Position numbers and translations under genes: made by a program
Source: Psychromicrobium lacuslunae
Lineage (GTDB): Bacteria > Actinomycetota > Actinomycetes > Actinomycetales > Micrococcaceae
Length of the DNA stretch: 64,000 bases
Assembly: GCF_000950575.1 (NCBI RefSeq)
Contig: NZ_CP011005.1
Coordinates: 1,426,001 to 1,490,000, forward strand
Direction: 5' to 3'
Notes under the pieces: generated by a model
Seen by the model: the letters and a program-made list of their open reading frames with translations, nothing else
Told to the model about the DNA's origin: nothing
Databases searched by the model: none
In this document: positions 43,909 to 52,915 of the stretch, one piece after another
Layout of the letters: every line of letters begins with the position of its first letter
Numbering within the stretch: position 1 is the first letter of the stretch

Positions 43909-45736
43909 ACCACTGAATATTTCGCTGTTCCGAGCAGGCTGGCCCCGAACCCTGCTGATAGCAGCGCTGGCCATCCTGCTTGGCTGGTTGCTGAGTGCTG
44001 TATTACCCGGTTACCTGGTGTTCCTTGGCACCAGCGCTGTGGTGGCAATGATCTCCTTGCTCGGTCTTGGTGTGGTTACCGGCAGCGCCGGCATGATGGC
44101 CTTGTGTCAGCTCAGCTTCGCCGCAGTGGGGGCCTGGGTGGTTTCTTGGCTCAACACCGCCGGGGCGCCAGGCGGACTGATGTTGTGGTTGCCATTGGGG
44201 GGTCTGGCCGCAGCGGCTGTTGGCCTGCTGGTCGGCCTACCGGCGTTGCGCTTGCGTGGCGTCAACCTGGCCGTGGTGACGCTCGGCTTCGCCGCTGCGG
44301 CCGATCTGACCCTGGGTAAAATTCAGTTCCCCGGCACGCTCTCCGGCGTTCAGGTGCCTCGTCCGGAGCTGTTCCCCGGAGACCGGCGCTACTTCCTGTT
44401 CGCCGTGATCATCCTGGTGCTCTGCGCTTTGCTGGTGGCTTTCCTGCACAACAGTTCCTGGGGCCGCAGTTGGAGATTCGTCGCTTTCTCCGAGCGGGGC
44501 ACTGCCTCCGCCGGTACGAGCGTGACCTTCGCCAAACTGACCGCTTTTGCGGTCAGCGCCTTCCTGGCCGGGATCGGCGGCGCTTTGCTTTCCGGTCAAG
44601 TCGGCCTGGTTTATCCGACCAGCTTCACCACCATTCAGTCGCTAGCACTCTATGTGCTGGCCATTGTCTCGGGCTCCTATCTGATCGATATGGCGGTGCT
44701 TGGCGGAATCCTCTGGGTATTGGTACCAGAATTGCTGAAGAGATTCGGCATCTCCCAGGATTGGGGTTTTGTGGTGTTCGGTGCTCTGGGTATTCAGGCG
44801 CTAACGACCGGTTCGAATCTGGGTGAAGATCTGCGTGCTTGGTGGTGGCGTCGTCGGCTCCGCCGGATCGGCAGCACCGGCCCCAAGAAACCGCTGGAGA
44901 CGAGCGCGGCAGAAGCCGAGCAATCCGTACCTTCGGCGGCTGAGGTAGCCCAGCAGACCCCGCAAGCAGCAGCCTCTACCCGGCTCGAACCGGCGGCAGC
45001 CACACCGAAACCACAATCCATCGACTCTGAGCAGCTGCTGAAAGTGCGTGGGCTAACTGTTTCCTTTGGCCCAGTCTCCGCACTCAAGAATGTCGACCTT
45101 GAGCTGTCAACGGGCAGCATCACCGGACTAATGGGGCCTAATGGTGCTGGCAAATCGACCTTTGTCGACGCGCTCTCCGGTTTCCTGCCCCAGCATCAAG
45201 GCAGTATCACCCTCGCTGGTGAATCCTTGGACAGTCTCTCCCCCGCGCAACGTGCTCGTTCCGGGCTCCGCCGGACCTTCCAGCAAGATCGAGTGCCACC
45301 CACTCTGACGGTGGGGGGTTACGCGAACTTCATTTCGCGTGGTAAAAGCGATGCCGAGCAGCTTGCCCAGATACTTGCCTACTTCGACTGCCCTTCGGTG
45401 GAGGTGCAACTCGCCAGAGTCGACGTGGGCACCCGGCGGTTGATCGAGGTTGCCGCTAATGTAGCCGCTCAGCCACGGTTGCTATTGCTCGACGAACCAG
45501 CCGCTGGTCTGTCGCATCAGGAACATCTTGCCTTTGCTCAGCAGCTACTGAGAGTTCCGCAGGAATTCGGCATCTCGCTGCTGCTCATCGAACATGACCT
45601 CGACTTGGTGCGCAGCACCTGCAGCAACATCGTGGTGCTGAATTTTGGCGAAGTGATCGCCTCAGGACCGCAACAAGAAGTACTCGCCGATCGTGCCGTG
45701 ATGAACGCCTATATGGGTGAACTGGAGACCTCATGA
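43895..45736 (+). CDS. ABC transporter LivM permease fused to LivG ATPase
   Basis: 613 aa. Residues about 1-315 are a LivM-type permease (LVTGSAGMMALCQLSF, GLLVGLPALRLRGVNLAVVT). A linker of about 60 residues rich in Ala, Pro, Glu and Gln follows. Residues about 380-610 are a LivG-type ATPase with Walker A GPNGAGKS, Q-loop FQQDRVP, Walker B LLLLDEPAAG and switch His in LIEHDLD. The signature helix start reads VDVGTRRLIEVAAN, weaker than the common LSGGQ but similar to LivG's YGQQRRLEIAR. In most bacteria these are two genes. Confidence 0.9.
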   Translation: MSPAKPLNISLFRAGWPRTLLIAALAILLGWLLSAVLPGYLVFLGTSAVVAMISLLGLGVVTGSAGMMALCQLSFAAVGAWVVSWLNTAGAPGGLMLWLPLGGLAAAAVGLLVGLPALRLRGVNLAVVTLGFAAAADLTLGKIQFPGTLSGVQVPRPELFPGDRRYFLFAVIILVLCALLVAFLHNSSWGRSWRFVAFSERGTASAGTSVTFAKLTAFAVSAFLAGIGGALLSGQVGLVYPTSFTTIQSLALYVLAIVSGSYLIDMAVLGGILWVLVPELLKRFGISQDWGFVVFGALGIQALTTGSNLGEDLRAWWWRRRLRRIGSTGPKKPLETSAAEAEQSVPSAAEVAQQTPQAAASTRLEPAAATPKPQSIDSEQLLKVRGLTVSFGPVSALKNVDLELSTGSITGLMGPNGAGKSTFVDALSGFLPQHQGSITLAGESLDSLSPAQRARSGLRRTFQQDRVPPTLTVGGYANFISRGKSDAEQLAQILAYFDCPSVEVQLARVDVGTRRLIEVAANVAAQPRLLLLDEPAAGLSHQEHLAFAQQLLRVPQEFGISLLLIEHDLDLVRSTCSNIVVLNFGEVIASGPQQEVLADRAVMNAYMGELETS

Positions 45737-46428
45737 ACCAGGCCTTACAACTCGAAGAACTTGCCGTCAGCCGCGGCTCCGGGCCGGTTATTTCCGGGGT
45801 GAACCTGACTGTGCAACCCGGAAGGCTGATGGCCTTGGTCGGTCCTAATGGAGCCGGCAAGACCAGCCTGCTGGAGGCGATCTCCGGGGTGGTGCCGGCT
45901 AGCTCAGGCAGCATTTCCATCGACGGCACCTCGCTGACCAAACTCTCCCGGATGAAGCGCTCACGGCTGGGCTTGGTGCACGTCGAACAGGGACGAACGG
46001 TCTTCCCTTCGCTCACCGTACAAGAAAATCTGGAGCTCACCGCGGTCTCCGCCAAGGAACTCGACCAGGCCCTCGAACTGTTCCCCGAATTGCAGAAGCG
46101 ACGACATTCGGCCAGCGGCCTACTCTCCGGCGGCGAACAGCAGATGGTGGTGTTGGCCCGAGCCTTCGCGGCACAGCCTAAATACTTACTCATCGACGAG
46201 ATGTCGCTTGGCTTAGCACCGGTGGTCTTCTTGCGTTTACTGCCGATCATCCGCCAGATCGCCGATTCCGGCGTCGGGGTGCTGATGGTGGAGCAATTTG
46301 CCCAACTCTCACTCGGCATTGCCGACGCTGCCCTGGTGGTCTCCGGCGGCAAGGTGACTTATCAAGGCGAGGCAAACACGCTGCTCGCTGAGCCGAGCGT
46401 GCTACACGCCGCCTACTTGGGGAACTAA
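45733..46428 (+). CDS. ABC transporter ATPase LivF-type
   Basis: 231 aa, overlapping the previous gene by ATGA. Walker A GPNGAGKTS, signature LLSGGEQQMVVLARAF, Walker B YLLIDEMSLGLAP and VEQFAQLSLG as the switch region. Together with the fused LivG domain it makes the heterodimeric motor of the importer. Last gene of the operon, followed by a terminator. Confidence 0.92.
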   Translation: MNQALQLEELAVSRGSGPVISGVNLTVQPGRLMALVGPNGAGKTSLLEAISGVVPASSGSISIDGTSLTKLSRMKRSRLGLVHVEQGRTVFPSLTVQENLELTAVSAKELDQALELFPELQKRRHSASGLLSGGEQQMVVLARAFAAQPKYLLIDEMSLGLAPVVFLRLLPIIRQIADSGVGVLMVEQFAQLSLGIADAALVVSGGKVTYQGEANTLLAEPSVLHAAYLGN

Positions 46429-46440
46429 ACGACCGATGAG

Positions 46441-46471
46441 AAAGACCGGTCAGCGCGGCTGACCGGTCTTT
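46441..46471 (+). terminator. Bidirectional hairpin terminator after livF
   Basis: Perfect 14-base stem AAAGACCGGTCAGC / GCTGACCGGTCTTT with a GCG loop. It lies between the convergent importer and GMC oxidoreductase genes and can serve both; the T tract is only the three bases closing the stem plus scattered T. Confidence 0.75.
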
Positions 46472-46508
46472 CTGCGGCTCGTTATTTGCCCAGCTGAATT
46501 TCGAACAT

Positions 46509-48026
46509 CTAATGCTCAGTGAGGAAGAACTCCACAGCCTTTTCCGCAATCAACATCACCGGCGCATTGGTATTTCCGCTGGTGACCTGCGGCATGATCG
46601 AGGCATCGGCAATTCTCAGACCGGCAATGCCGTGCACACGCAGTTGCGGATCGACCACGGCGAGCTGGTCGATGCCCATTTTGCAGCTGCCAACCTGATG
46701 GTGATAGGTCACTACATTGGCACGGACGTAGTCTTCCAAATCCTGATCGGCGACCTCCGGACCGGGGTGGATCTCGGCGGCTCCCCATTCCTCCGCGAGT
46801 GCCGCGGCCCGACCAATTTCCCGGCACTGCCGAACCGAGGCCAGCAGCGCCCGAAGATCGGCAGGGTCGGCGAGCGCTGCCAGATCGATCAGCACTTCGT
46901 CGTCAATACTCGGACCGCTGAGCCGCAGGCTCCCCCGGCTTTGAGTGCCGATCAGCCCAGCCATTAGTGAGAAGCCGGTCTCCGGGCCGCTCAGTTCGTC
47001 CTGATACATCGGCACGCTGAAGTTAATCGGCTGGGTATCGGGCACCTCAAGATCGGGCTGGCTGCGCCAGAACAAATGAGTCTGCGCGGGTGTCTGCCCC
47101 GCCTTGGGCGGCTCGACTCGTCGCTTGCTGGTACCAAAAATCACCGGAACTAGGAAATGATCATGCAAGTTCTTGCCCACCCCCGGCAAGTCGTGAACAA
47201 CTTCAATGCCCAGCTCGCTGAGCTCCTCAGCCGGGCCGATACCGGAGCGGAGCAATAGCGCCGGTGAGTCCAACGCCCCAGCGCAGAGGAACACTTGATC
47301 CGCGTATAGCTGCTGAACCTCTTCGCCATCGATGACATACTCGACGCCGAGCACCACCCCGTCGTCGATCAGCAAGCGAACCGCCTGAGCGTTGGTCAAG
47401 ATCTCGAGGTTCTCGGCCCCGGCCACTGGCTCAAGGTAGGCCCGGTAACTGCTGAGCCGCTCACCATCGCGCACAGTCAGCTGAACCTGGGAAATTCCGT
47501 CCAGCTGTCCTGAGTTGTAGTCCGGATTATGCGCTAAGCCGGTTTGCACCGCAGCGTCAATAATCGATTGCTGAATGGGCTGTAGCGGATAGTCACCCAG
47601 CACGTCCAAGGGTCCGCCGGTGGATCGCACTTCGCTTGGCCCACCGTCGAAATTCTCGATCTTAAGGTACGTAGGCAGCACCTCCTGCCATGACCAGCCG
47701 GGGTTTCCGGCGGCTGCCCAACCATCAAAATCCTGAGCGGCACAGCGCACGTAAATCATCGCGTTCAGGGCATGCGAACCGCCCAGTACCTTGCCTCGGG
47801 GCAGGTGCAACCGCCGCCCGGCCGCATTGGCTTGGGGCACCGTGTAGTAATCCCAATCCTGTTCCGAATGCCAAAGTTCCCCGGCCCGGGAGATGTCCTG
47901 GATCGCCGGATTAGTTACTGGTCCGCCCGCCTCCAGGACGGTTACCTGATGACCGGCATCCACCAGGCGTCTGCTCACTATCGAGCCCGCAGAACCTGCG
48001 CCAATCACAATTATTCGTTGCGACAT
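46509..48026 (-). CDS. GMC-family FAD oxidoreductase (choline/alcohol dehydrogenase-like)
   Basis: 505 aa from the ATG at 48026; an ATG at 48068 is in frame but less well placed. N-terminal FAD motif IIVIGAGSAGSIVSRRL, GMC signature PRGKVLGGSHALNAMIYVR, second signature GALDSPALLLRSGIG, and the catalytic His region TYHHQVGSCKMG with Asn in SGNTNAPVM. It oxidises an alcohol or amine-alcohol to the aldehyde. Divergent from MoaF copy 2 across 202 bases. The substrate is unknown; a phenolic or amino alcohol would suit the region. Confidence 0.88.
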   Translation of the reverse strand: MSQRIIVIGAGSAGSIVSRRLVDAGHQVTVLEAGGPVTNPAIQDISRAGELWHSEQDWDYYTVPQANAAGRRLHLPRGKVLGGSHALNAMIYVRCAAQDFDGWAAAGNPGWSWQEVLPTYLKIENFDGGPSEVRSTGGPLDVLGDYPLQPIQQSIIDAAVQTGLAHNPDYNSGQLDGISQVQLTVRDGERLSSYRAYLEPVAGAENLEILTNAQAVRLLIDDGVVLGVEYVIDGEEVQQLYADQVFLCAGALDSPALLLRSGIGPAEELSELGIEVVHDLPGVGKNLHDHFLVPVIFGTSKRRVEPPKAGQTPAQTHLFWRSQPDLEVPDTQPINFSVPMYQDELSGPETGFSLMAGLIGTQSRGSLRLSGPSIDDEVLIDLAALADPADLRALLASVRQCREIGRAAALAEEWGAAEIHPGPEVADQDLEDYVRANVVTYHHQVGSCKMGIDQLAVVDPQLRVHGIAGLRIADASIMPQVTSGNTNAPVMLIAEKAVEFFLTEH

Positions 48027-48128
48027 GTCTTCTTTGACCTTCCCACCAAGTGCTTCGAGATTATCCATGCGGTATTAGCCTGACAGCCGGGAAACTGTTT
48101 TGATTGGCCTGGAATGCAGCACTTTTGT

Positions 48129-48204
48129 CCGGCAGTGAACAACCCTTCGGTCGCTTACTTCACTATCAGTCAATCCTTCTGCCGGAACAGACAAGACCCG
48201 GCAG
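48129..48204. promoter_or_regulatory. CCGGCAG/CTGCCGG dyads between GMC oxidoreductase and moaF copy 2
   Basis: Within the 202-base divergent spacer the heptamer CCGGCAG occurs at 48129-48135 and 48198-48204, and its complement CTGCCGG at 48179-48185. The last two form an inverted repeat with a 12-base spacer containing CAGACAAGA. It lies 25 bases before the moaF start, which is an operator-like place. The binding protein is unknown. Confidence 0.35.
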
Positions 48205-48228
48205 CTTTAAGCGGCGCACACTCTAGGT

Positions 48229-49044
48229 ATGACAACTCAGCTCACCGACACCAGTAATTGGCTCCCGCTTGATGGATTGGCCCCGGGTTTCGATGCCAAT
48301 AAGGCAGCGCCGGTGCAGGATCTGGCCGGGACCGGTTATCACCTCAAACTCGCAACTGGGGTGCAGCACTTTGATTTCAGCGCTGACTCGCTGAGTTGGC
48401 AATTGGCTGACGGTGGAAAAGGTGAAGATAGCTATGAGACCTTCGCGGTCGCCCCGCAGCTCTACTACGTGCAATGGCAGCACAGCAGCGACCCGAGACT
48501 CTCCAGTTCTTTGATTCTTGACCTGGCCGCTGGGCGTTCGCTGTATGTCGGTGCCCGGCTCATTGATCAGTCAGAGATTGCGCCCGGCCGTACCGGGGTG
48601 AGCCATCAGTTCCTCCCCGGAATCATTGCTGGCCAGCAGCTCAGCGGCGAAGAGATGGCGCCAACTCAGGCGTTGATTGGCCGCCGAGTGCAATGGGTTT
48701 ACAGCGAGCAGCACGCCTACGAGCACATTTACCTGAGTTCGCAATGGTATACCTGGCAATGCCTGGCTGGCCCGGAGCGCGGTCTGGCCGATACCGACGA
48801 AAACACCGTTTATCAGCTCAGACCGGGCATTTATCTCTTCAGCTGGCGGGAGAAGGTCATCCCCTGCGGTTCGATTACGGTGGCCGATCATCGTGATGTT
48901 TCGGCGATCCGATCGCATGGCGCACTTTTTGGTTGGGATGAATCGGGGAGCTTGCCAGTGCACTTCAGCTTCGGTGCGCATGGCAAGCTGATCTCGGTGA
49001 CGATTCACCCCGATCCCTACGAGCCGGCGCACTGGCAGCTGTGA
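48229..49044 (+). CDS. MoaF-like protein (copy 2)
   Basis: 271 aa. It has the N-terminal MoaF barrel (YHLKLATGVQHFDFSADSL) and the C-terminal MoaF domain with SEQHAYEHIYLSSQWYTWQC, AGPERGLADTDE and YLFSWREKVIPCGSITV. Distinct from copy 1 at 40618 over most of its length, so the two are old paralogues rather than a recent duplication. Its stop overlaps the amidohydrolase ATG by one base. Reaction unknown; MoaF genes travel with monoamine metabolism. Confidence 0.8.
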   Translation: MTTQLTDTSNWLPLDGLAPGFDANKAAPVQDLAGTGYHLKLATGVQHFDFSADSLSWQLADGGKGEDSYETFAVAPQLYYVQWQHSSDPRLSSSLILDLAAGRSLYVGARLIDQSEIAPGRTGVSHQFLPGIIAGQQLSGEEMAPTQALIGRRVQWVYSEQHAYEHIYLSSQWYTWQCLAGPERGLADTDENTVYQLRPGIYLFSWREKVIPCGSITVADHRDVSAIRSHGALFGWDESGSLPVHFSFGAHGKLISVTIHPDPYEPAHWQL

Positions 49045-50696
49045 TGAACGCTCAGCTATTCAGCAATGGCACAATCTGGACCGGGGACGCTGAACAGCCT
49101 TGGGCCAGTAGCATGTTGCTCAGCCGGGGCAAGATCCTCGCCATTGGCTCCGCAGAGAGCGTCGCGGAGCAGCAAAGCACTGAGCTAATAGCGCAGGAGC
49201 AGATCGATCTGGCGGGTCAGTTCGTGATGCCTGGGCTTCATGATGTTCATAATCATCATTTCCTGGCCGGCCACACCGACCTCTTCGAATGCAGCTTCCT
49301 GCCAACTGACGGCTTAGCCGAGGTACTGACGACGATCAGCCAGTGGGCCGCTCAGCTGCCGCCCGGTGCCTGGGTCACCGGCGGCAGCGTCGGCAGCGGG
49401 CTGTTCAATGAGCTTTCGACGCCTCAGGCGCTGCGGCAATTGGATCAAGCCAGTCACGGCCATCCGGTGCTGGTCACCGATGACAGCAAGCACAACCGCT
49501 GGGCCAACTCTGCCGCGCTGCGCCAGGCCGGCGTGGATGCAAAGAGCATTGATCCTGCCGGCGGGCAGATCCTTCGTGATCAAAGCGGCCAACCCACCGG
49601 AGTGCTGATCGAAGGGGCCAGCGTATTACTGGAGAAAGCGCTAGCCGCGCAACAACAGCTCAGCGTCGAGGATGCCGCCCGAGCGAGTCAACGCGGCATC
49701 GAAATTCTGCATTCGCACGGCATCACCGCGTTCCAGGACGCCGCGACTTCGCTGCCGATCATGCGAGCGCTCAAGCACCTCGACGACGCCGGAGCGCTGA
49801 AGGCCTGGGTAGTTTCCTCATTGCAGGTCAACGACTTCATCTTCGGCACCGATCCAGTCGGTAAAGAGCTCATTGAACTCGGCGAAAACTATCGATCCAC
49901 CCATCACCGACCCGACTTCGTGAAAATCTTCCTGGACGGGGTGCCGCCGACCCGCACCGCAGCCTTCCTGGAGGCGTACCTACCCGATGATGAGCACGGA
50001 AAACACTTCCATGGTCACACTTCGCTCGACCCAGCGGAACTCTTAGACTGGCTGCGCTGGAGTGCACACCGCGGTCTCTCGGCGAAAATCCATTGCACCG
50101 GCGACGCTTCGGTTCGAGCCGTGCTCGACGCCGTGCAGGTGCTCCGGGCGGAGGGATTTGGCGAGCAAAACTATCAGATTGCCCACGGCCAGTTCGTGCA
50201 TCCCGACGACCTAGCCCGGTTTGCTGAACTCAATGTTCATGCCGATATTTCGCCGCCGCTCTGGTTCCCCGGTGTGATCCCGGAAGCCATCAAGACCGTT
50301 TTACCCGCTGAGCGAGCGATCCGCCTGCAGCCTAATCGCGACCTATTGGATAGCGGAGCGATCATCGCTGGCGGCTCCGACTGGCCGGTCAGTGTCTCCC
50401 CTAATCCTTGGGAAGGCATCCAAGGTCTAGTAACCCGGGCAGATCCTAGTGGAAATTTCGGCGGAACTCTCTGGCCGGAACAGGCCATCGGGCTCGGCGA
50501 AGCGCTCAGCGCCTACACCAGCGCGGCCGCAAAGACGATGCGAATCGCTGAGCTGAGCGGCTCGCTCGAAGTGGGCAAGTCAGCAGATTTCATCGTGCTG
50601 GATCGGAATCCTTTCGAAACACCCCATGATCAGCTGATCCGGACCAAGACCTTGCAAACCTGGTTCGCTGGCGAACGGGTTTATCAGGCTGATTGA
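49044..50696 (+). CDS. YtcJ-like metal-dependent amidohydrolase
   Basis: 550 aa. Composite-domain N- and C-termini flank a TIM barrel; metal-site motif MPGLHDVHNHHF, Lys in FVKIFLDG, later His in KIHCTGDASVRA and AHGQFVHPDD, and Asp in GSDWPVSVSPNP. This family deacylates N-substituted amides or deaminates. Coupled to MoaF copy 2. It might free an amine from an N-acyl or formamide precursor before oxidation, but this is only a contextual idea. Confidence 0.83.
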   Translation: MNAQLFSNGTIWTGDAEQPWASSMLLSRGKILAIGSAESVAEQQSTELIAQEQIDLAGQFVMPGLHDVHNHHFLAGHTDLFECSFLPTDGLAEVLTTISQWAAQLPPGAWVTGGSVGSGLFNELSTPQALRQLDQASHGHPVLVTDDSKHNRWANSAALRQAGVDAKSIDPAGGQILRDQSGQPTGVLIEGASVLLEKALAAQQQLSVEDAARASQRGIEILHSHGITAFQDAATSLPIMRALKHLDDAGALKAWVVSSLQVNDFIFGTDPVGKELIELGENYRSTHHRPDFVKIFLDGVPPTRTAAFLEAYLPDDEHGKHFHGHTSLDPAELLDWLRWSAHRGLSAKIHCTGDASVRAVLDAVQVLRAEGFGEQNYQIAHGQFVHPDDLARFAELNVHADISPPLWFPGVIPEAIKTVLPAERAIRLQPNRDLLDSGAIIAGGSDWPVSVSPNPWEGIQGLVTRADPSGNFGGTLWPEQAIGLGEALSAYTSAAAKTMRIAELSGSLEVGKSADFIVLDRNPFETPHDQLIRTKTLQTWFAGERVYQAD

Positions 50697-50756
50697 ACCG
50701 ATCAGCTTGAGTGCCTGATCTTGGGGTTCGTCAGCATCAGCCCCTATGATATTTCG

Positions 50757-51317
50757 ATGCCTGCTGATTCCCCACGACGCCGCCCGGACGTCGATACCGT
50801 CGAACTCATTGGTGGCATCGAAAAACGAGCCCTGAGCCTCAATGAGTATGATCCGAGTTGGCCGGAGCAATTCGATCTGCACCGCGTGCGGGTCAGTGAT
50901 GCTCTGGGCGCTACCGCGTTACTCATCGAGCACATCGGCTCCACCTCGGTGCCCGGCTTAGCCGCCAAACCGATCATTGACATCCTCGTGGTGGTGTCGG
51001 ATATCACCGCTGAAGAAGATTATTTAGACCAGTTGCTCGCCGCCGGTTATCGGCTGCGCGTGCGCGAACCCGGCCATCGCTTGGTGCGCACCGAGCAACT
51101 CGACGTGCACATCCATCTGTTGGAAACCGCAGACCCGGCCATTGAAGACTATCTCTTACTCCGCGACCAGCTCCGCAATGCGCCAGCTGACCGAGAGCAA
51201 TACGAGCGAGTGAAACGTGATCTGCTGAGTCAGGACTGGCCTGATATGAACAGTTACGCAGAGGCCAAGACCACGGTGATCGAGGAAATCAAGGCTCGCG
51301 CTCGGCAGCACCGGTAG
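50757..51317 (+). CDS. GrpB-family nucleotidyltransferase-fold protein
   Basis: 186 aa from the ATG at 50757; a TTG at 50721 is possible and no clear ribosome site is seen for either. The GrpB core is present: VELIGGIEKRALSLNEYDPSW, IEHIGSTSVPGLAAKPIIDI and LDVHIHLLETADP. The family has a nucleotidyltransferase-like fold (some members relate to dephospho-CoA kinase tails), with no settled role. No functional link to its neighbours is evident. Confidence 0.85.
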   Translation: MPADSPRRRPDVDTVELIGGIEKRALSLNEYDPSWPEQFDLHRVRVSDALGATALLIEHIGSTSVPGLAAKPIIDILVVVSDITAEEDYLDQLLAAGYRLRVREPGHRLVRTEQLDVHIHLLETADPAIEDYLLLRDQLRNAPADREQYERVKRDLLSQDWPDMNSYAEAKTTVIEEIKARARQHR

Positions 51318-51345
51318 GTGTTGCCGAGCGCCGCCAAGACTCCAA

Positions 51346-52338
51346 TCAGTTAATCTCGCTCCAAGGCCTTACCCCAGTAATATCAACTGAATAGTCCCAC
51401 AACCGGGCACTATCCTCCGGGTCAATCGCCCATGACTTAACCCCACCGATCACCATATTGTCGTCTGTGGAAAGACGTGCAACGTCGTTATCTTGGGCGT
51501 AAACGCCACTGAAGTCTGCCAGCCTTTCGGAGGTCGCCGCCCAGACAGCAGTCGCTGCGCCCTGGGCCGGAGTCTTCAACTGCAAAGCAGGATTCGGGGC
51601 ACCATCCTGATTCACCCAGCCGAGGGCAATTTGATCCTCGATTGATAAGTGTCTTTGTAAGGGCGTCATGATGTTACCGGGGTGCACTGAATAGGCCAAC
51701 ACTCCCTTGTCTTTGCCGCGTTCGGCTAATTCAGCCGCAAAAAGCGCGTTCGCTGTTTTTGACTGCCCATAGGCAAGCCATGGGTCATATGGTTCAGTCG
51801 TAAAGTGAATGTCCGGCCAACGAATGCCACTCGCGAAGTGCCCCGCGGAGGAGAGCATTACAACCCTTGATCCCGACTCGTTTAGCAGTGAGGTCAAGCC
51901 GCCAATAAGCGCGAAGTGGCCCAAGTGATTAATAGCGAAATGAGATTCCCAACCGTCGCCAATCCGGGACTCAGGCGCCGCCATAATGCCAGCGCTGCCA
52001 ATCACAATGTCCAGCACCGTTCGTTCCGCGCTGAGCTTCTCGACTAATGTCAGAACGGTTCTTAGGTCGGCGAGATCGCCGGGCACGATTCGGATGCCCG
52101 GCAGGTCTTTGGTATTTTGCACAGCGAGCGATGGTCTCCGGGCCGGAATAATCACGTTGGCTCCGGCCGAAGAAAACGCCCGGCTCATTTCATAACCAAT
52201 GCCGGAATAACCTCCGGTGATGAGAACCTGTTTGCCTTTCAGGTCCATACCTGCCAAGATCTCGGCTGCCTGATTTTCCCGGGTAAACCCGGAAGGAATA
52301 GGGTGTTGGCGGTCTAGCCGCTGCTCCAAAGTTGTCAT
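51346..52338 (-). CDS. SDR oxidoreductase (WWOX/retinol-dehydrogenase-like), MerR-controlled
   Basis: 330 aa from the ATG at 52338 (a GTG at 52347 is also in frame). Motifs VLITGGYSGIGYEMSRAF, IGSAGIMAAPE, and YGQSKTANALFA give a complete catalytic set; the Arg in IPARRPS suggests NADP(H). Divergent from a merR gene with a MerR-type dyad between -35 and -10 of its own promoter, so it is probably induced by a reactive or electrophilic compound. Confidence 0.85.
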   Translation of the reverse strand: MTTLEQRLDRQHPIPSGFTRENQAAEILAGMDLKGKQVLITGGYSGIGYEMSRAFSSAGANVIIPARRPSLAVQNTKDLPGIRIVPGDLADLRTVLTLVEKLSAERTVLDIVIGSAGIMAAPESRIGDGWESHFAINHLGHFALIGGLTSLLNESGSRVVMLSSAGHFASGIRWPDIHFTTEPYDPWLAYGQSKTANALFAAELAERGKDKGVLAYSVHPGNIMTPLQRHLSIEDQIALGWVNQDGAPNPALQLKTPAQGAATAVWAATSERLADFSGVYAQDNDVARLSTDDNMVIGGVKSWAIDPEDSARLWDYSVDITGVRPWSEIN

Positions 52339-52345
52339 ACCGGCC

Positions 52346-52376
52346 ACGCTACAATTTAGAGTGAACTCTAGGTCAA
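52346..52376 (-). promoter_or_regulatory. MerR-type promoter/operator for the SDR gene
   Basis: On the minus strand -35 TTGACC (52376-52371) and -10-like TAGCGT (52351-52346) are 19 bases apart, the long spacing typical of MerR-activated promoters. The spacer holds the perfect dyad TAGAGT-N2-ACTCTA at 52357-52370. The adjacent divergent merR gene is the obvious regulator. Confidence 0.65.
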
Positions 52377-52426
52377 ATGGTGGTTGCTGACCGAGAATCG
52401 GGCTAAATCCGTGGGAGGAATAAGCG

Positions 52427-52882
52427 ATGCAGGTCGCCGGTGAACGACAGTACTCAATAGGCGAAGTTGCAGAGCGAACCGGGCTCAGTGTGCACGCCTT
52501 GCGCTGGTTCGAACGAGAAGGATTATTTCCCGATCAGGTCGAACGCAACTCCGCCGGACGTCGGGTGTTCGACGACGACGTGCTTTATTGGATCACGCTG
52601 TGTGTGAAATTGCGCCACACAGGGATGCCGATTGCAAAGCTTAAAGAGTTCGCCGCATTGGTCAAGGATGGGCCGGGTAATGAGCCTGAACGCCTGCTGT
52701 TATTGGAGCAGCACGAGGCTTCGGTGCGGCAGAAAATTGCTGAATTGCAGGACTCCCTTGAGGTGATCACAGAGAAAGCTGTCCGCTATCGAGCCCACAT
52801 TAGCGCCGGCACGGTGAGAGGAGTTTGGGAACCCGATGAGCAACGTCGCAAAGCATTGCCGGAGTCAGGGAATGAGCAATAA
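52427..52882 (+). CDS. MerR-family transcriptional regulator
   Basis: 151 aa, ATG preceded by GGGAGGAA. N-terminal winged helix (YSIGEVAERTGLSVHALRWF) followed by a coiled-coil dimer helix (LLLLEQHEASVRQKIAELQ). No conserved C-terminal Cys or His metal site, so it is not a metal sensor; it belongs with the drug/redox-type regulators that control a single SDR. It converges on the APC permease. Confidence 0.88.
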   Translation: MQVAGERQYSIGEVAERTGLSVHALRWFEREGLFPDQVERNSAGRRVFDDDVLYWITLCVKLRHTGMPIAKLKEFAALVKDGPGNEPERLLLLEQHEASVRQKIAELQDSLEVITEKAVRYRAHISAGTVRGVWEPDEQRRKALPESGNEQ

Positions 52883-52915
52883 ACAACTGACAATCGGCAC
52901 CAGCCGGAACAACCC

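Noticed and set aside
45585-46352. 255-aa open frame antisense to livF
   Set aside because: Overlaps a complete ABC ATPase; Ser/Pro/Arg-rich with no domain.
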